DNA of 64,000 bases from Tetrahymena thermophila SB210. Its lineage: Eukaryota; Ciliophora; Oligohymenophorea; Hymenostomatida; Tetrahymenidae. Position 1 is the first letter of the stretch; the number at the start of each line of letters is the position of its first letter. The position numbers were made by a program, and so were the translations under genes. Positions 50,301 through 61,508 of this stretch are shown one piece after another. Where the stretch lies: positions 62,001 to 126,000 of the forward strand of contig NW_002476185.1 of the NCBI RefSeq assembly GCF_000189635.1, given 5' to 3'. The notes beneath the pieces are model-generated. The model ran no database searches and was not told the DNA's origin. It was given only the letters and a program-made list of their open reading frames with translations.

Positions 50301-51594
50301 TTCATGGAAATCAAGCATAAGGTATAATTAAATAACGAAATGAGTATAATAAAAACTAACTGCATAATATGTAATGCAAAAAATCATCATTTTTTAGAGT
50401 GTTTATAGGCTCATTTACCAAAGCATCCTTAATTTACTATCTTCAAACATACTTACTACCCTAGTCAAGAGAGAGATACAAACTATAAAAGAATTAAAAG
50501 TAAGCATGACAGATGCTTAATAATAAATACAAGTGAATAAAAATAATTAGAAAATGAATTTGAAGAAGATGTGACTAGCATAGACCAATACACTTAAGAT
50601 AAAGCGGATCCTAACCAAAATGATAATAAATAAATATTATATGAAGTAAATAGAATTAGAAAAAAAAGTAGAATGTAAGAATCTTTGAAAAACATAGAGG
50701 AATAAATGTAAGCTGATCAAATATAAATAGGTATCAAATCTTAAGTAAATAAATTAATTAATTATATTTTTTAATAGATTGCTAATCATGATATTTCATT
50801 CAATTTTTATAATTTTAATCTAATTTTTTTCATTCTATATTTTAATTGTTTTTATCATTCTGTTTTTTTCAAATTTTAACAATATTGAATACATTTTCTC
50901 AAATTTTGAATTTAAAAAATTTTTTAGTGTGAAATAATTTTTTTAACACATCTAAAAACTTCTAATAAAAATCATAAATTTTAAAAAGGAATTTAAAAAT
51001 AGCGAAGTATGGGATATAAAAAATAATATTGATGGTAAAAATAATTCTGATATTAATAATAACATGAACATTAGCTGTAAGAAAAAGTAAATTTCGAATT
51101 CTAAGCCTCTTATTAAAAAACCTTCAAGTAATGTTCATAATATGGATAATAAAATTTCTAGTGAATAATAATTTAGTTAATTTGAAACTTAAGATAAGCA
51201 AATGCTTAAAGGTAGTAATAAAGTTATTGAATAAGAAAATTAAACAGCTATCTTTAGTCATAAATAAGAGTACAAAAATTCAGATAAAAATGTAGATACA
51301 ATTATAAGTTTTACAAATAAATATTTAGAACCTAGTTATAAAAATTAGATTTAAAATTAAGCAATAATATAAAATAATAACCATAGAATAGTCTTTGAAG
51401 AAGCCTTTTATAAAGACAAGTGGGATAGCTCCATTTTTTATTGGTTATTTGATTTAAAATGTGAGTTTCTTTATTTTTTCCCTAGAAGTAATTGTAAACA
51501 TGTCCTAAAAAGTTACGAAAAAATTATAAACCTAAAGAAAGAAAAAACTAAAAAAAAATTAGAAAAAAACAAAACTACTTTATTTAAAAAATGA
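47357..51594 (+). CDS. Cyclic-nucleotide-binding cation-channel-like protein
   Basis: Eight inferred exons (47357-47591, 47837-48062, 48083-48975, 49136-49409, 49577-49866, 49924-49972, 50075-50744, 50989-51594) join in phase to 1080 residues. The layout matches the large ciliate family of CNG/HCN/EAG-like K+ channels: a disordered N-terminus; transmembrane segments from about 325 (NAFYSVFLLMIDTFFLLLSK) to S5 (LLIIKLLLQILLLTHLMACS); a pore-S6 block (YKWWVAYFEAQLWAFHTMGN; FWMLISCVLYAYLVNTLGSI); a C-linker (NKLSYHMRNKLFTESNKNII); and a cyclic-nucleotide-binding domain ending GQTFGEYEFFANSQLPYKIQ. The tail ends with FEEAFYKDKWDSSIFYWLFD and YFFPRSNCKHVLK. The T-x-GYGD selectivity filter is missing and the CNBD lacks the usual Arg of the phosphate cassette, so it may be a non-conducting or regulatory subunit. 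One join needs a 20-nt intron (48063-48082). Confidence 0.87.
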
Positions 51595-52250
51595 TGAATT
51601 TTTAAATACATATTTTTATTTATTTTAGAAAATTTATTTTTTATCAACTAATTCTTTGCAGATTTTCTAAATTACTGATGAATTATTTAGAAAATTAATT
51701 TAAATTATTAAAATTATATTCTTTGTATGATGATAAAATTAATTAATTATTAACATATAAAAGTATTTGCAATTAGAAATATACATTTTTAATCTGTAAT
51801 TAATTATAAAATTATTCTAATTTATTAATAAACCTACATAGAAAAATGATAAAATTTAAGCTTTAGAGATAATTTAATAGTCTAAAAAAATTGAGATACA
51901 ATTATTTATTTGTAATAATGTTTATTATTGAACCTTTTTTTTATACAAAAATCTTTTCAAAAATTTTATCTAATTTTGTTTGTTGATATTTAAATTAATT
52001 TTTTGAATGAGAAAATCGTTTTTAGTTAAAACATATTTATTTTATAGTATAGATGATCAATAAATATATTTAGTCAAATAACTGATTTAATAAATAAATA
52101 ATACATTCAAGAGAAAGTTTAAATTGAAGAGAAGTAGTAAATATCAGATTAGTTATAATTTAAAACATAAAAAAATAATTTAAAAAAATCAAAAGAAAGT
52201 AAGAAATTTATTTGATAAAAAAAGAAAGCAGTTTTAAAATAGTTAGCTAA
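51595..52250. other. AT-rich spacer, possibly with an upstream exon
   Basis: Most is non-coding. From about 52105 to 52240 one frame reads as a basic peptide (FKRKFKLKRSSKYQISYNLK), which could be a 5' exon of the next gene, but no in-phase splice was found. Confidence 0.5.
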
Positions 52251-53637
52251 ATGCTTGAAATAAAAAAGATAATTACAAATAGTACTCTAGTATTTATCTA
52301 CTTTCCGTTTATTTATATGATATATTACCAAATTAACTATGAATAGTCCTCATTAATTTTCTTCTCCTTTGATTACTTATACTAAAACTGGAATTTTGAT
52401 TTTATAGAGTAAGTGGAACCAAGTATCATACAAATTAGGAAAGACAAATAAAATGATGAGCAAATTTTAGATAAAACCTAGCTAAATGTAACAAGAATAC
52501 CTTTCTCTTATATGTTATCTTAGCCCGATTCGACAAAATAATGCCAATGGAATGAAAAAAAATGCATATATAAAGAATTCAAGACATGTATAAAGAGTAT
52601 CTATGACTGTCCAATTAGCGATATATAAATATCAAAATAATTTTCCATAAAAGGATATCAGAAAGTATTTAATTTCACTGACACATTGTTTGTCTATGTA
52701 GCAAGAGAGAGTGAAAGTTTATATCCTATAGTAGATATTGTATATAATCAATCCTTACAAATTTAAGGGCCTAATCATAATTATAATAAATTAGAAAATT
52801 AAGACAAAGAAACTTCAGAAAACTTTTAAATTTTGCCAGAATTATTGCTATTTAATAATACTCTAAAAGATTATAATTTATTTATATAACAAAAGACTTT
52901 TTAATAAAGAGAATTTAATTTTCAAAATTAATTCACAGTTTAGAGAGTTGTATATATAAGCTAAGAATGTACATAATTAAAATAAGAAATTTTTAAAACA
53001 GATATTATTCAAATGTTTGACTACTTCCTCCCAGCTGTTATGGCTTAATTTATGAAGCTAACTGTTTTTGGATATATAAATTCAATTTGGTAATTTTCTT
53101 TTCCAATCATTGAATTGCTAATTATGATAGTTACTGATACATTGTTTATTTATTCTACTTATTATGCAAGAATTAAATTTTACTTTACCTTCGATGATCT
53201 GGTTAAATCAGGCTGTTTTGAAAAAAATGGTGAGATATATTAAATAAAGTAATAGTTTTTCCTTCGATATGAAATAATAGGCTTGTTTTTTTCATTCATT
53301 GGCTTTATATTATTTGTACTATTAGTATATTTAGTTCATTCGTTGATAAAAGCCTTTATTTATATAAAAAATCTAATTAAAAATACTTTGGTATAGTAGA
53401 CAAATTAATAATCTAATGAAAGTTAAATAGGTCTACAAAATATTTGATAATGATCTAGTAAATTTATCATCAAAAAATTCAAAAAAAATAAATATTGAGT
53501 AATTCAAATATACAAAATAATTTATTAAATACAAGTTAAATCATGCTTTAAAATGTTTACCAGTGCTTCCTTCAAACAAAAAAAATTTGGATAATTTTTT
53601 AAGAAATCAAACAAAATAAATTAATCTCAAAAAATGA
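52251..53637 (+). CDS. Membrane protein with large Cys-containing ectodomain, unrecognised
   Basis: Two exons (52251-53390 and 53431-53637; intron 40 nt) join in phase to 448 residues; without the intron the frame would stop at 53445 and lose a coding-looking C-terminus. A hydrophobic N-terminal segment (STLVFIYFPFIYMIYYQI) acts as signal anchor. Residues of about 50-260 form a soluble domain with five or more cysteines (CQWNEKKCIYKEFKTCIKSI, then CP), probably extracytoplasmic. Three hydrophobic segments follow (about 265-345: LLIMIVTDTLFIYSTYY; IIGLFFSFIGFILFVLLVYL), then a basic cytoplasmic tail. This layout of one N-terminal span, an ectodomain and C-terminal spans is common in ciliate-specific membrane families. 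No function is assigned. It is convergent with the repeat-protein gene, about 110 bp away. Confidence 0.75.
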
Positions 53638-53751
53638 AACAAACTTAGATTGAAAATAAATTAATTTCAATTGAAAATAAATAAATAAATAAATAATATT
53701 ATTTTTAACAATAAGTTTTATATTTATGTTTAATTATAAAATTAAATTTTT

Positions 53752-56700
53752 TCATTAGTCTTTGAATTATATTTTTTTGTTTGACTCTTAACGTTGCTAC
53801 TATTCCAAACTTGAATTTAGCTATTCTTTTGATAAAATGCTATCATAATTGTTCCATGATTGCTTGTCTATTTCTTCATCGTTAGTAACTCTCCTTTAAC
53901 TTGCTATTTAAGTGTGAGATTTTTAAGCTGATTATAAGATTGTTTGATTTATAGATTTTTCTGGAGACGAAGTACGAATAGCATTCTTTATGGGGTACTA
54001 TTGCTCAGGAGGTTCTTGGTCTTTTATTTTGTTAAATGCTTGAATTCTTGTGTCCTTTAGTTTTAAGTAACGTCTTCTATATTTAGCCCATGTAAATCCA
54101 AGTCTCTCGTAAAATCTTCTTAAATGAGGACAGTTTTCTCCACATTTTAAATGAACTTCTGCAAACTTTTTAAAGTATTTTTTAAAGTCTTCTATTCCAA
54201 TATCTTCATCATTCTATTTACCAAAATGTCCTCTTATTGTTTTCAAAAGATCTCCAAATTCTCCTTCTATTAAATTATTATTAAAAAATATAAAAAATGT
54301 TTTGAAAAAAGACAATTCTTACTTTTTTAATTCATCTTTTTAAAGAGAGCTTCAACTAATTAGTCTTCGTTTAATCCATCTAATTATTCCAATTTATCTT
54401 CTTCTTCATCATCTGATTTTCTTCCTTTTTTTGCAGTCTTTCTTTCAGGTAGTTTGGAGTAACCTGGAAGACTTAAACCTTTTCTTTAAATAAATAACTT
54501 TATAAAAATAAATTTAATCCGTTAATTTACTCGTTTATTTTGTGAGCTATTTTTTAAGTATCGCCTACTACAATCGCTTCCCCTTTAGTAATAAATTTCA
54601 TAATTGCATCAACTAATTCATCAACTTTATCTGCAGGGCAACCAATTTATAATAAAATACTTTTAAGTTAATTAGTTCCAGACTAGCTGTTAAATGAACC
54701 TAAAATATCAACCTGAACTTCCTTTTCTAGTGTTCCAAGTTTTAATTTTCTTTTTGTTACTTTACCATTTGAATCAATAACAGTTTCTTCAATAGTTCCA
54801 TCTTTATTGATGATTTGGTGAGTAACTTTACAATTAATTTAAATTTATTTTAGATATTTAATAAAAAAAATGTATCCAGAAAATAATTTAAAAGAAGAAA
54901 ATTAATTTACCTGTTTTCTTTCCATCTTTTGAAATTTTAGTTTCTTCTATAATTTATTTGCCATCAGCTCCTATTTTTTTTTCTAATAAACATAATTGAT
55001 GAGTAAAGTGTAAATTTATAAAATTGAAAATACTTATTATAACTTTATTTCCTTGTGAATCAATTATTTCTTCCTAATTTTTTTAATTAACGAATATTTT
55101 AATATGTATATAAATAAGCAATCTATCATTTTAAAAATATTCTTAAAATTAACTTTTCAGGGTAACTGACTTAAAAAAAATAGATATAATAAAACCTGTG
55201 TAAATATAAATATGGTACCAAAAATTTGCCCAAAATATTCAAGTAGTTTATAGATGAATTTTATAATGATAAAGTTAAGTTTGGGATAAAAAAATTTTGC
55301 ATGTTTTTTTTAATGAGGGCTCAGTTAAAATGGGTTTTAAGTTTGAAAAATTTTACTGAATAAATAGATAAATAAATATTTACTTCTTCAATTCTATTGC
55401 CTTCAGAATCTTGATAGACAACTTTTTTCACTGTATATTTCTTTCCATCTGCTCCGATAATCTATGATAAAAAAAGTTATATTTATAAATTTTAAATTAT
55501 AATTTTAATAAATTACTTCTTCTTCTATTATTTCTCTGCCTTGGCTGTCTCTAAATACTTTTTTTTTAATCTTTTAAGAAAATAAGGCAAATAAATAAAT
55601 GGGCTAAACTTATCTTAAGAAAATACATTTTTAACATTTCCTTTCGAATCAATTATTTGTTCCTCAACAATTTCTTTTCCATCTTTTGATTTGAATATTT
55701 TCTTTTTAACAGTTATCGTTTCTCCAGTATTAGGATCTACATATGTTTCCTCTATAAATAAAATTTTTGTAAGCAAATTCATAACCAAAAAAAAAATTGT
55801 TAATATTTACCAACAAAAGTGTTGCCTAACATGTCTTTTGTAACGATTTTCTTTTTAGTGGTACTTTTACCATTAGCATCTATAATAGTTTCTTCTATAA
55901 TCTCTCGCCTTTGTACAATAAATATTAATATTTAAAAAACACAATAATCTCTAATTACCCAGACTCGTCTATTTTTTTCTTTGTAATAATCTTCTCTCCT
56001 GTTGTCAAATTTATTCTAAAATCATTTATAATTAATATATTAGTAAAGTAATAAAAATTAATTAAATATTTGCCTTTCTTCTGTAACTGTACCATCTTTA
56101 TTTTAAATTTTCTTAACAATAATTTTATTGCCAAATTAATCAATTATTTCTTCTTCCTATTATAATATTTTTTTGTACTTTAAATATTTACTTGGAAAGA
56201 ACTTACTTCTATTTAGTTTCCATTTTTATCAATTTTCTTTTTAATTATTCTTTTTGTACCGTCAGCATTAATAATTTCTTCTTCGATTATTTAGTTTCCA
56301 AACTAATCTACTTTTTTTATAACTCTTTTTTTACTTCCATCAGCTCCAATGCTTTCTTCTTCAATTATTTAATTTCCATTCTAATCAACTTTCTTTTTCA
56401 CAATAGTCTTTGTTCCATCTTGATTTATAATCTCTTCTTCTGTGTATTTATTACCATCCTAATCTACCTTTTGCCTAATGTTCTTAATAAAAATTTTTTT
56501 CAGCTTTATTGATAAGCAGATATAAAAATAAGTTACTTTTATAACTTTGTTTCCTTAAGCATCAACAGTTACTTCTTGAGTATAAGAATTTCCATTTTCA
56601 TCTACAAGTAGGTTTGTTTTTTTAACAATTTTATTTCCTTTTTCATCAGTGATTGTTTCCTCTTGATGAACATATAATAAAGATAAATTATTGATATTAT

Positions 56701-59700
56701 ACTTAACAGTAATTTACCAATAACAGGTTTTCCATCAGCCCCAATAACAATTTTTTTCTCAATCTATTTAATAAAAAAAATATGAATTTTATGTTATTTT
56801 AGCAATACATTTATTACCTTTGTTTTTTTACCATTTTTATCAATTTTTTCCTCAATGATAATTCTTTAGCCATTTTTATCAATTTTTTCAGTAACAATAA
56901 CTTTAGTGCCGTCAGCATTAACAATTTCTTTTACAATCACATCATTTCCATTAGCATCTTTAATCCTTTTGGTCTATATTTTATAATTATTTTAGTAAAC
57001 TATCCAATTAAATGAATTAAATACTTTAACAATTTATTTATTTCCGTATTAATCAATAATTTCTTCTTCAATAACATCATTTCCATCCTTGTCCTTTTTA
57101 ACTTTGGTTCCTTTAAAATAAATAAATAAATAAATATTAATTTATCAAAATCAAAATATTATGATTGCAACTTTTATTTTTAGATATTATTTTTATTTGA
57201 TGATTAATTTAATTATTTTATTTTTAATTAATTAATTTATCTATCATTTCAATTATCATTTTTTTATTTTGGTATGATACTTCTTAATAAAAGTAAATCA
57301 AATAATTTTATTTGTTATAAATAAGTTAATTTTTTATTCAAAATATTTGTAAGAAAATAAATAGAAGAATAAATAAATAAATACTTTTAACAACTTTGTT
57401 TCCATTTTCATCTGTGGTAATTTCTTCAATGATATCCTTTTTAAAAAATAATAAATTAAGAATGATTTTTTTTAAAAAATTTACATTTCCATCTTTATCT
57501 TTGATTACTTTCTTTATTACATGCATTTTTTATCCAGTAGTTGGATCAACATAAACTTCTTCTGTGTATTCTTCTCCATTCTATAAATATTATTTTATTT
57601 TAAATGAATGAAAAGATTATATTTACTGCGTCCTATTTGACTTTCATTTTTTTAATTCTTGTTCTTTCTACTCCATTTTCATCAAAATATTCTATAATAT
57701 TCCAAATAAATTTTATTATGAATAATTATTAAAATATTTCTTACTTTCTTCAATTTCGTATTCTTCTTCTCCATTCTGATTTTTTACCATCTTAACTTTA
57801 TTTCCTTTTTTATCAGTAAACCATTCTCCTTCCTTTATTTGAGATCCATCTATTGAAACTGGTTTAGAAGGTTTTTATGGAAGAACAAATTTGCTTCCAC
57901 CAATAGCTAAACCACCATGCTTGTTGATGAATTCAATCATAGATGGATCTGTGTAAATACCTGCCTAAGGCTTTTCTCTTTTTCTTACTTCATTACCATT
58001 TTTATCTATGACAACTTCTTCCTCAATTTCAATCTCTTCTTCAACCCATTCACCTAATTAAAATATATTTTATTATAATTTAGTTAAATAAATACCAACT
58101 TGAACGAAAACTACAAAAATTATTTTTTTTGAGAAATGATTAGACAAATTATTACCTCGAGAATTCATTCTTTGTATTTTCTTTTTAGTTTTTTTTATTA
58201 CTATCTTTTAACCTTCTTCCAAAAGTTCAGGATCAAAATCTTAATCATAGTTAGGGTTGTTTAACCTTTCTTGATCTTTCATTTTTTATTCTTATTTTAT
58301 CTTTTTAACCTAATATATTGAATTTAAAAATATTTTATCTGTTGGAAAAACTATAAAAATAATAACCAGATTAGTCGCGTCGAATCCGCAGAGCTCTTTA
58401 ATAAGAGAATCTTTGATCATATCAGATTCAAATCTGCATAAGACCTCTAATTCCTTAATATTTAATCTCTTATTTAAATCAAATTTAAATAATTCTTCAG
58501 CCCTTTAAATGATGGCTTTTTTTTGTTCGTCGTTTAAATTTGTAGTCATAACGTACCTTCTAAATCTATCAAAGTTAGATTTAGTCTCATCTTAAAACTA
58601 TTTAATGTTATCCAACAAATCTTTCATTTTGATTTTAAGTTTAATATTCTCCTCTATATATCTCTTTAACCTTTCTTTTTCTTACTGACTAATAATGATG
58701 AGATCTTTTTCTTTTTTTACTTTTCTCTACTCATCTTCTCTTTTCTTTTCTTAGAACTAATATTCGTCTACTTTCTATTATAATTTTTATGATTTTTACT
58801 CTTATAATTCGAAATCTTTCTTCTATTCTTTAATCTTTTTCTCAGCATCAGCTAATTTCTTATCTTTTGCCTTACTTTCTAATAATAACTTATCATACCT
58901 CTCCTTGAGAAGATCTTTTTCAGTCTATTTATTTATTTATTTATTTATATTTATTATGAGCTTCAAAAATAAATGAAAAGATTTACCTAAACTGATTGAT
59001 CAATGCCTTCAATATTTTCTCTTGCAAGCCTAAAGTTTTGTTTTAACTAAAATTCCTATGCTTATTTTGCTTTTAAAGCTACATCTTTAAGCCCACTAAC
59101 AAGCTCATTTTCCATTATTTAATAGCCCTATTTTAAATTCTCTTCTTTACTTAATAGGGCATAACCTTCTTGTTCAACTTTTTATGTTAGAAATTTATCA
59201 AATAATTTTAATATTTCACAATTTAAATACTCTATTCAGCTCTTTTTTTTTTAACAGCAAGGTCTTTCAAAACTTATTTGAGTTATTTTTCAGCATTAGA
59301 TGCGTCTATATTTATGTTCTTTCTATTTTTTAAAAACTCAGAAACATCATCACTAGCTTCATTTAGCTCCTAAGCAATTGAGTTTAATTCCATTTATTTG
59401 AAGTTAATTTAGCTCAATCTCTTTGCATCTTATCTATCTAATTCTGTATCTGTAGATTTATCAATTAATTTCTTTTATTTAAAAAATAAACAATAATTTT
59501 TGATTCAGTGAATTAACTAACTACATATAAACTGGAAGCTGTATTAAAATAATATTATAAAAAGTAGATTTTAAACAAAAATCTAAAAGAAAAAAATTAA
59601 ATAAAATATTATCTTATTAATTTTATTTACTTTATCATTTTACTAATTTATTGTAACAGTTTGTTTTTTAATCATGCTGCTCTTTTATCCAATTAATCTT

Positions 59701-60238
59701 GGTGTAATTAATCTATCGCTCTAGTTAGCATCTCTTTCTGCGGAGCTCGTTCTCTATATAGATTTTGCTTAAATTGAATTCATGCTATCTGTAAGCTGTT
59801 AATCAATCCCTTACTCTGTATTGATCTTTATTTTTAATATTATTTCTAATAGCATATTCTATCCACTAAAAATTTTTTGAATAATAGATGTGTATTTATC
59901 TAATTTGAGTTCTCCTAACTAAAAATGCAGTTCTCCTAGAATCAGCTAATAAAGCTAAGATGTCTATTAAACATAATTAAATATTTTTATGAGTATTTCT
60001 TAACGTAATAATAACAATAAATTTATTATTTATTTATTTATTTATTTGTTTGTTTGTATATATTTACTTTCTTCATTGTATCTAATATTGAAGATCTATC
60101 TAAATCTTTAATTCTTTTTGAAATATCGTTTTCCACTTTGGAAAGTAATTTCTCCATTTTTTGTAACTTTTCGAATTCAGGAACCAAAATTTTATTTCCT
60201 AAAGTAATCTTTAGTACTTCATTGTTTTGATTCTTCAT
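53752..60238 (-). CDS. Giant coiled-coil protein with tandem D/N-G repeats
   Basis: The start ATG is at 60238-60236 and the stop TGA at 53754-53752; more than 20 exons are inferred. N-terminal exons (60238-60068, 59963-59631, 59471-59230, 59177-58987, then about 58923-58160) join in frame and encode about 500 residues of mostly coiled coil (KLADAEKKIKEQKKDFELQE), including an S/T/R-rich stretch. From about 58070 to 54640 many short exons encode tandem units of about 20-25 residues with the pattern D-x-[ND]-G-[NTK]-x-[IV]-[IV]-x(1,2)-[KE]-[KE], for example VDQFGNQIIEEEIINADGTK and VTEKIDKNGQRIIIEEKIDK. The C-terminus holds GLSLPGYSKLP, an acidic stretch, and a compact domain (EDFKKYFKKFAEVHLKCGEN; CPHLRRFYERLGFTWAKYRR). 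No family was recognised; a filamentous cytoskeletal or ciliary protein is a guess. Exon ends inside the repeat array are approximate. Confidence 0.8.
54640..58070 (-). repeat. Exonic array of short D/N-G-containing repeat units
   Basis: On the minus strand, roughly two to three dozen copies of a 60-75 nt unit encode variants of 'vDknGnkviKKkiidadGt'. Units are interrupted by AT-rich introns of about 40-100 bp, and one of about 250 bp near 55130-55380. Copies are clearly diverged in DNA while the protein pattern is kept, as expected for an old array under selection. Confidence 0.8.
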
Positions 60239-61508
60239 TTCTTAATGCTTAACTAATTAAATTTTTCAAAAAATCTATCAGCCAATTTTGTTATTTTTGG
60301 AAGGTAAATTTTAGTAAATCACTCAAATTATTATATTCTACAAATAATATTAACAAAAAGTTATTAATATGATAATCAGTAGTTTCGTTAATCAATTTAA
60401 ATAGCAACACAACAATAATATAATCGTGTTAGGCACAATGAGTTTAGATAATTAAAATTGGAATTTAACAACAATATCTAATTTTAAAATAGTCTAATAT
60501 TAATTTTTAAATTTAGAATAAAGATAATTAACAATAATATATATTCTACAATTATAATATGTATTATTAAATAAAAAAATTTTAGCATTTTTATAATATT
60601 TATTGTTTCATTTTTTCAAGCGTATTATCTTTAGTTTAACTTTCTTCATATCTAAAATCATTGGTTTATTTTAATAGATAATGTTTTTTTCAAATGAGAT
60701 TCTCTCATTTAACATATTTATTATGATTTTTTTATTGAAATAGATTCTATTATTTAATGTTGATAATAATAAATAAATATTTTAGAAAATTTAAACAAAA
60801 AAATGCAAATTTTTTTCCCTTATTTAATTTTAAATAGCTATCTACACTTATAAATTTAAAATAATACAATTTTTTATGATAAATTGTAAATATAAATTTT
60901 AATGTTTAAATTATTTTATTGCCAATGTTTAATAAACCAAATAGTCAGATATTTCATATAAAAAAAATTAAAAAGAAATTAGTGAAATTAGAAAATTTGG
61001 TTTATTATAGAACTTATTTTAAATAATTTTTTATAAATTCATCTCAAATTCTTTTTGGTGTTACTTATAATAATATAAAGTAAAATTTGTAAATGTAAAT
61101 AGATTTGATTGGTTGATTTTATATTTTTGATACTTGAAAATTTATTAAGTAGAAAATATATTTATTTATTTATCTAAAATTAATAAATGTAAAAAGCTGT
61201 TATTTGGAATTTGTCTATAAAAATTTGTATTTGTCTATTTGTTATTTTATTTACTATTTGCTTTTATAAATATCTTTATTATGTAAAAATTGTTTAAAAA
61301 TTTTTACTTTAAACCTATGAATAAATATGTATTAATTAATATCTGAATAGGTTTTTTATATTTTAATGATCAGTATTATTATTTTCAATGTTTTTAATTT
61401 TTATTATGTATTTTTTGTCACTTGTTTTAATAAGTGTTAAGAATTAATTATTTTTTGATACAAATAAATAGGATTTATCATATTAATAACACTAGTAATA
61501 TCATTTAA
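60239..61508. other. AT-rich intergenic region between divergent genes
   Basis: About 1.3 kb, presumably holding promoters of the repeat-protein gene and the 61509 gene. No RNA gene, repeat or coding frame was recognised. Confidence 0.65.

Noticed and set aside
56192..56512. Plus-strand hydrophobic ORF of 106 aa
   Set aside because: It is the antisense of the D/N-G repeat exons; its apparent repeats mirror those of the real minus-strand gene.
58370..58400. tRNA B-box-like string near gtcgaatccgc
   Set aside because: It lies inside a coding exon of the coiled-coil gene and has no cloverleaf partners.
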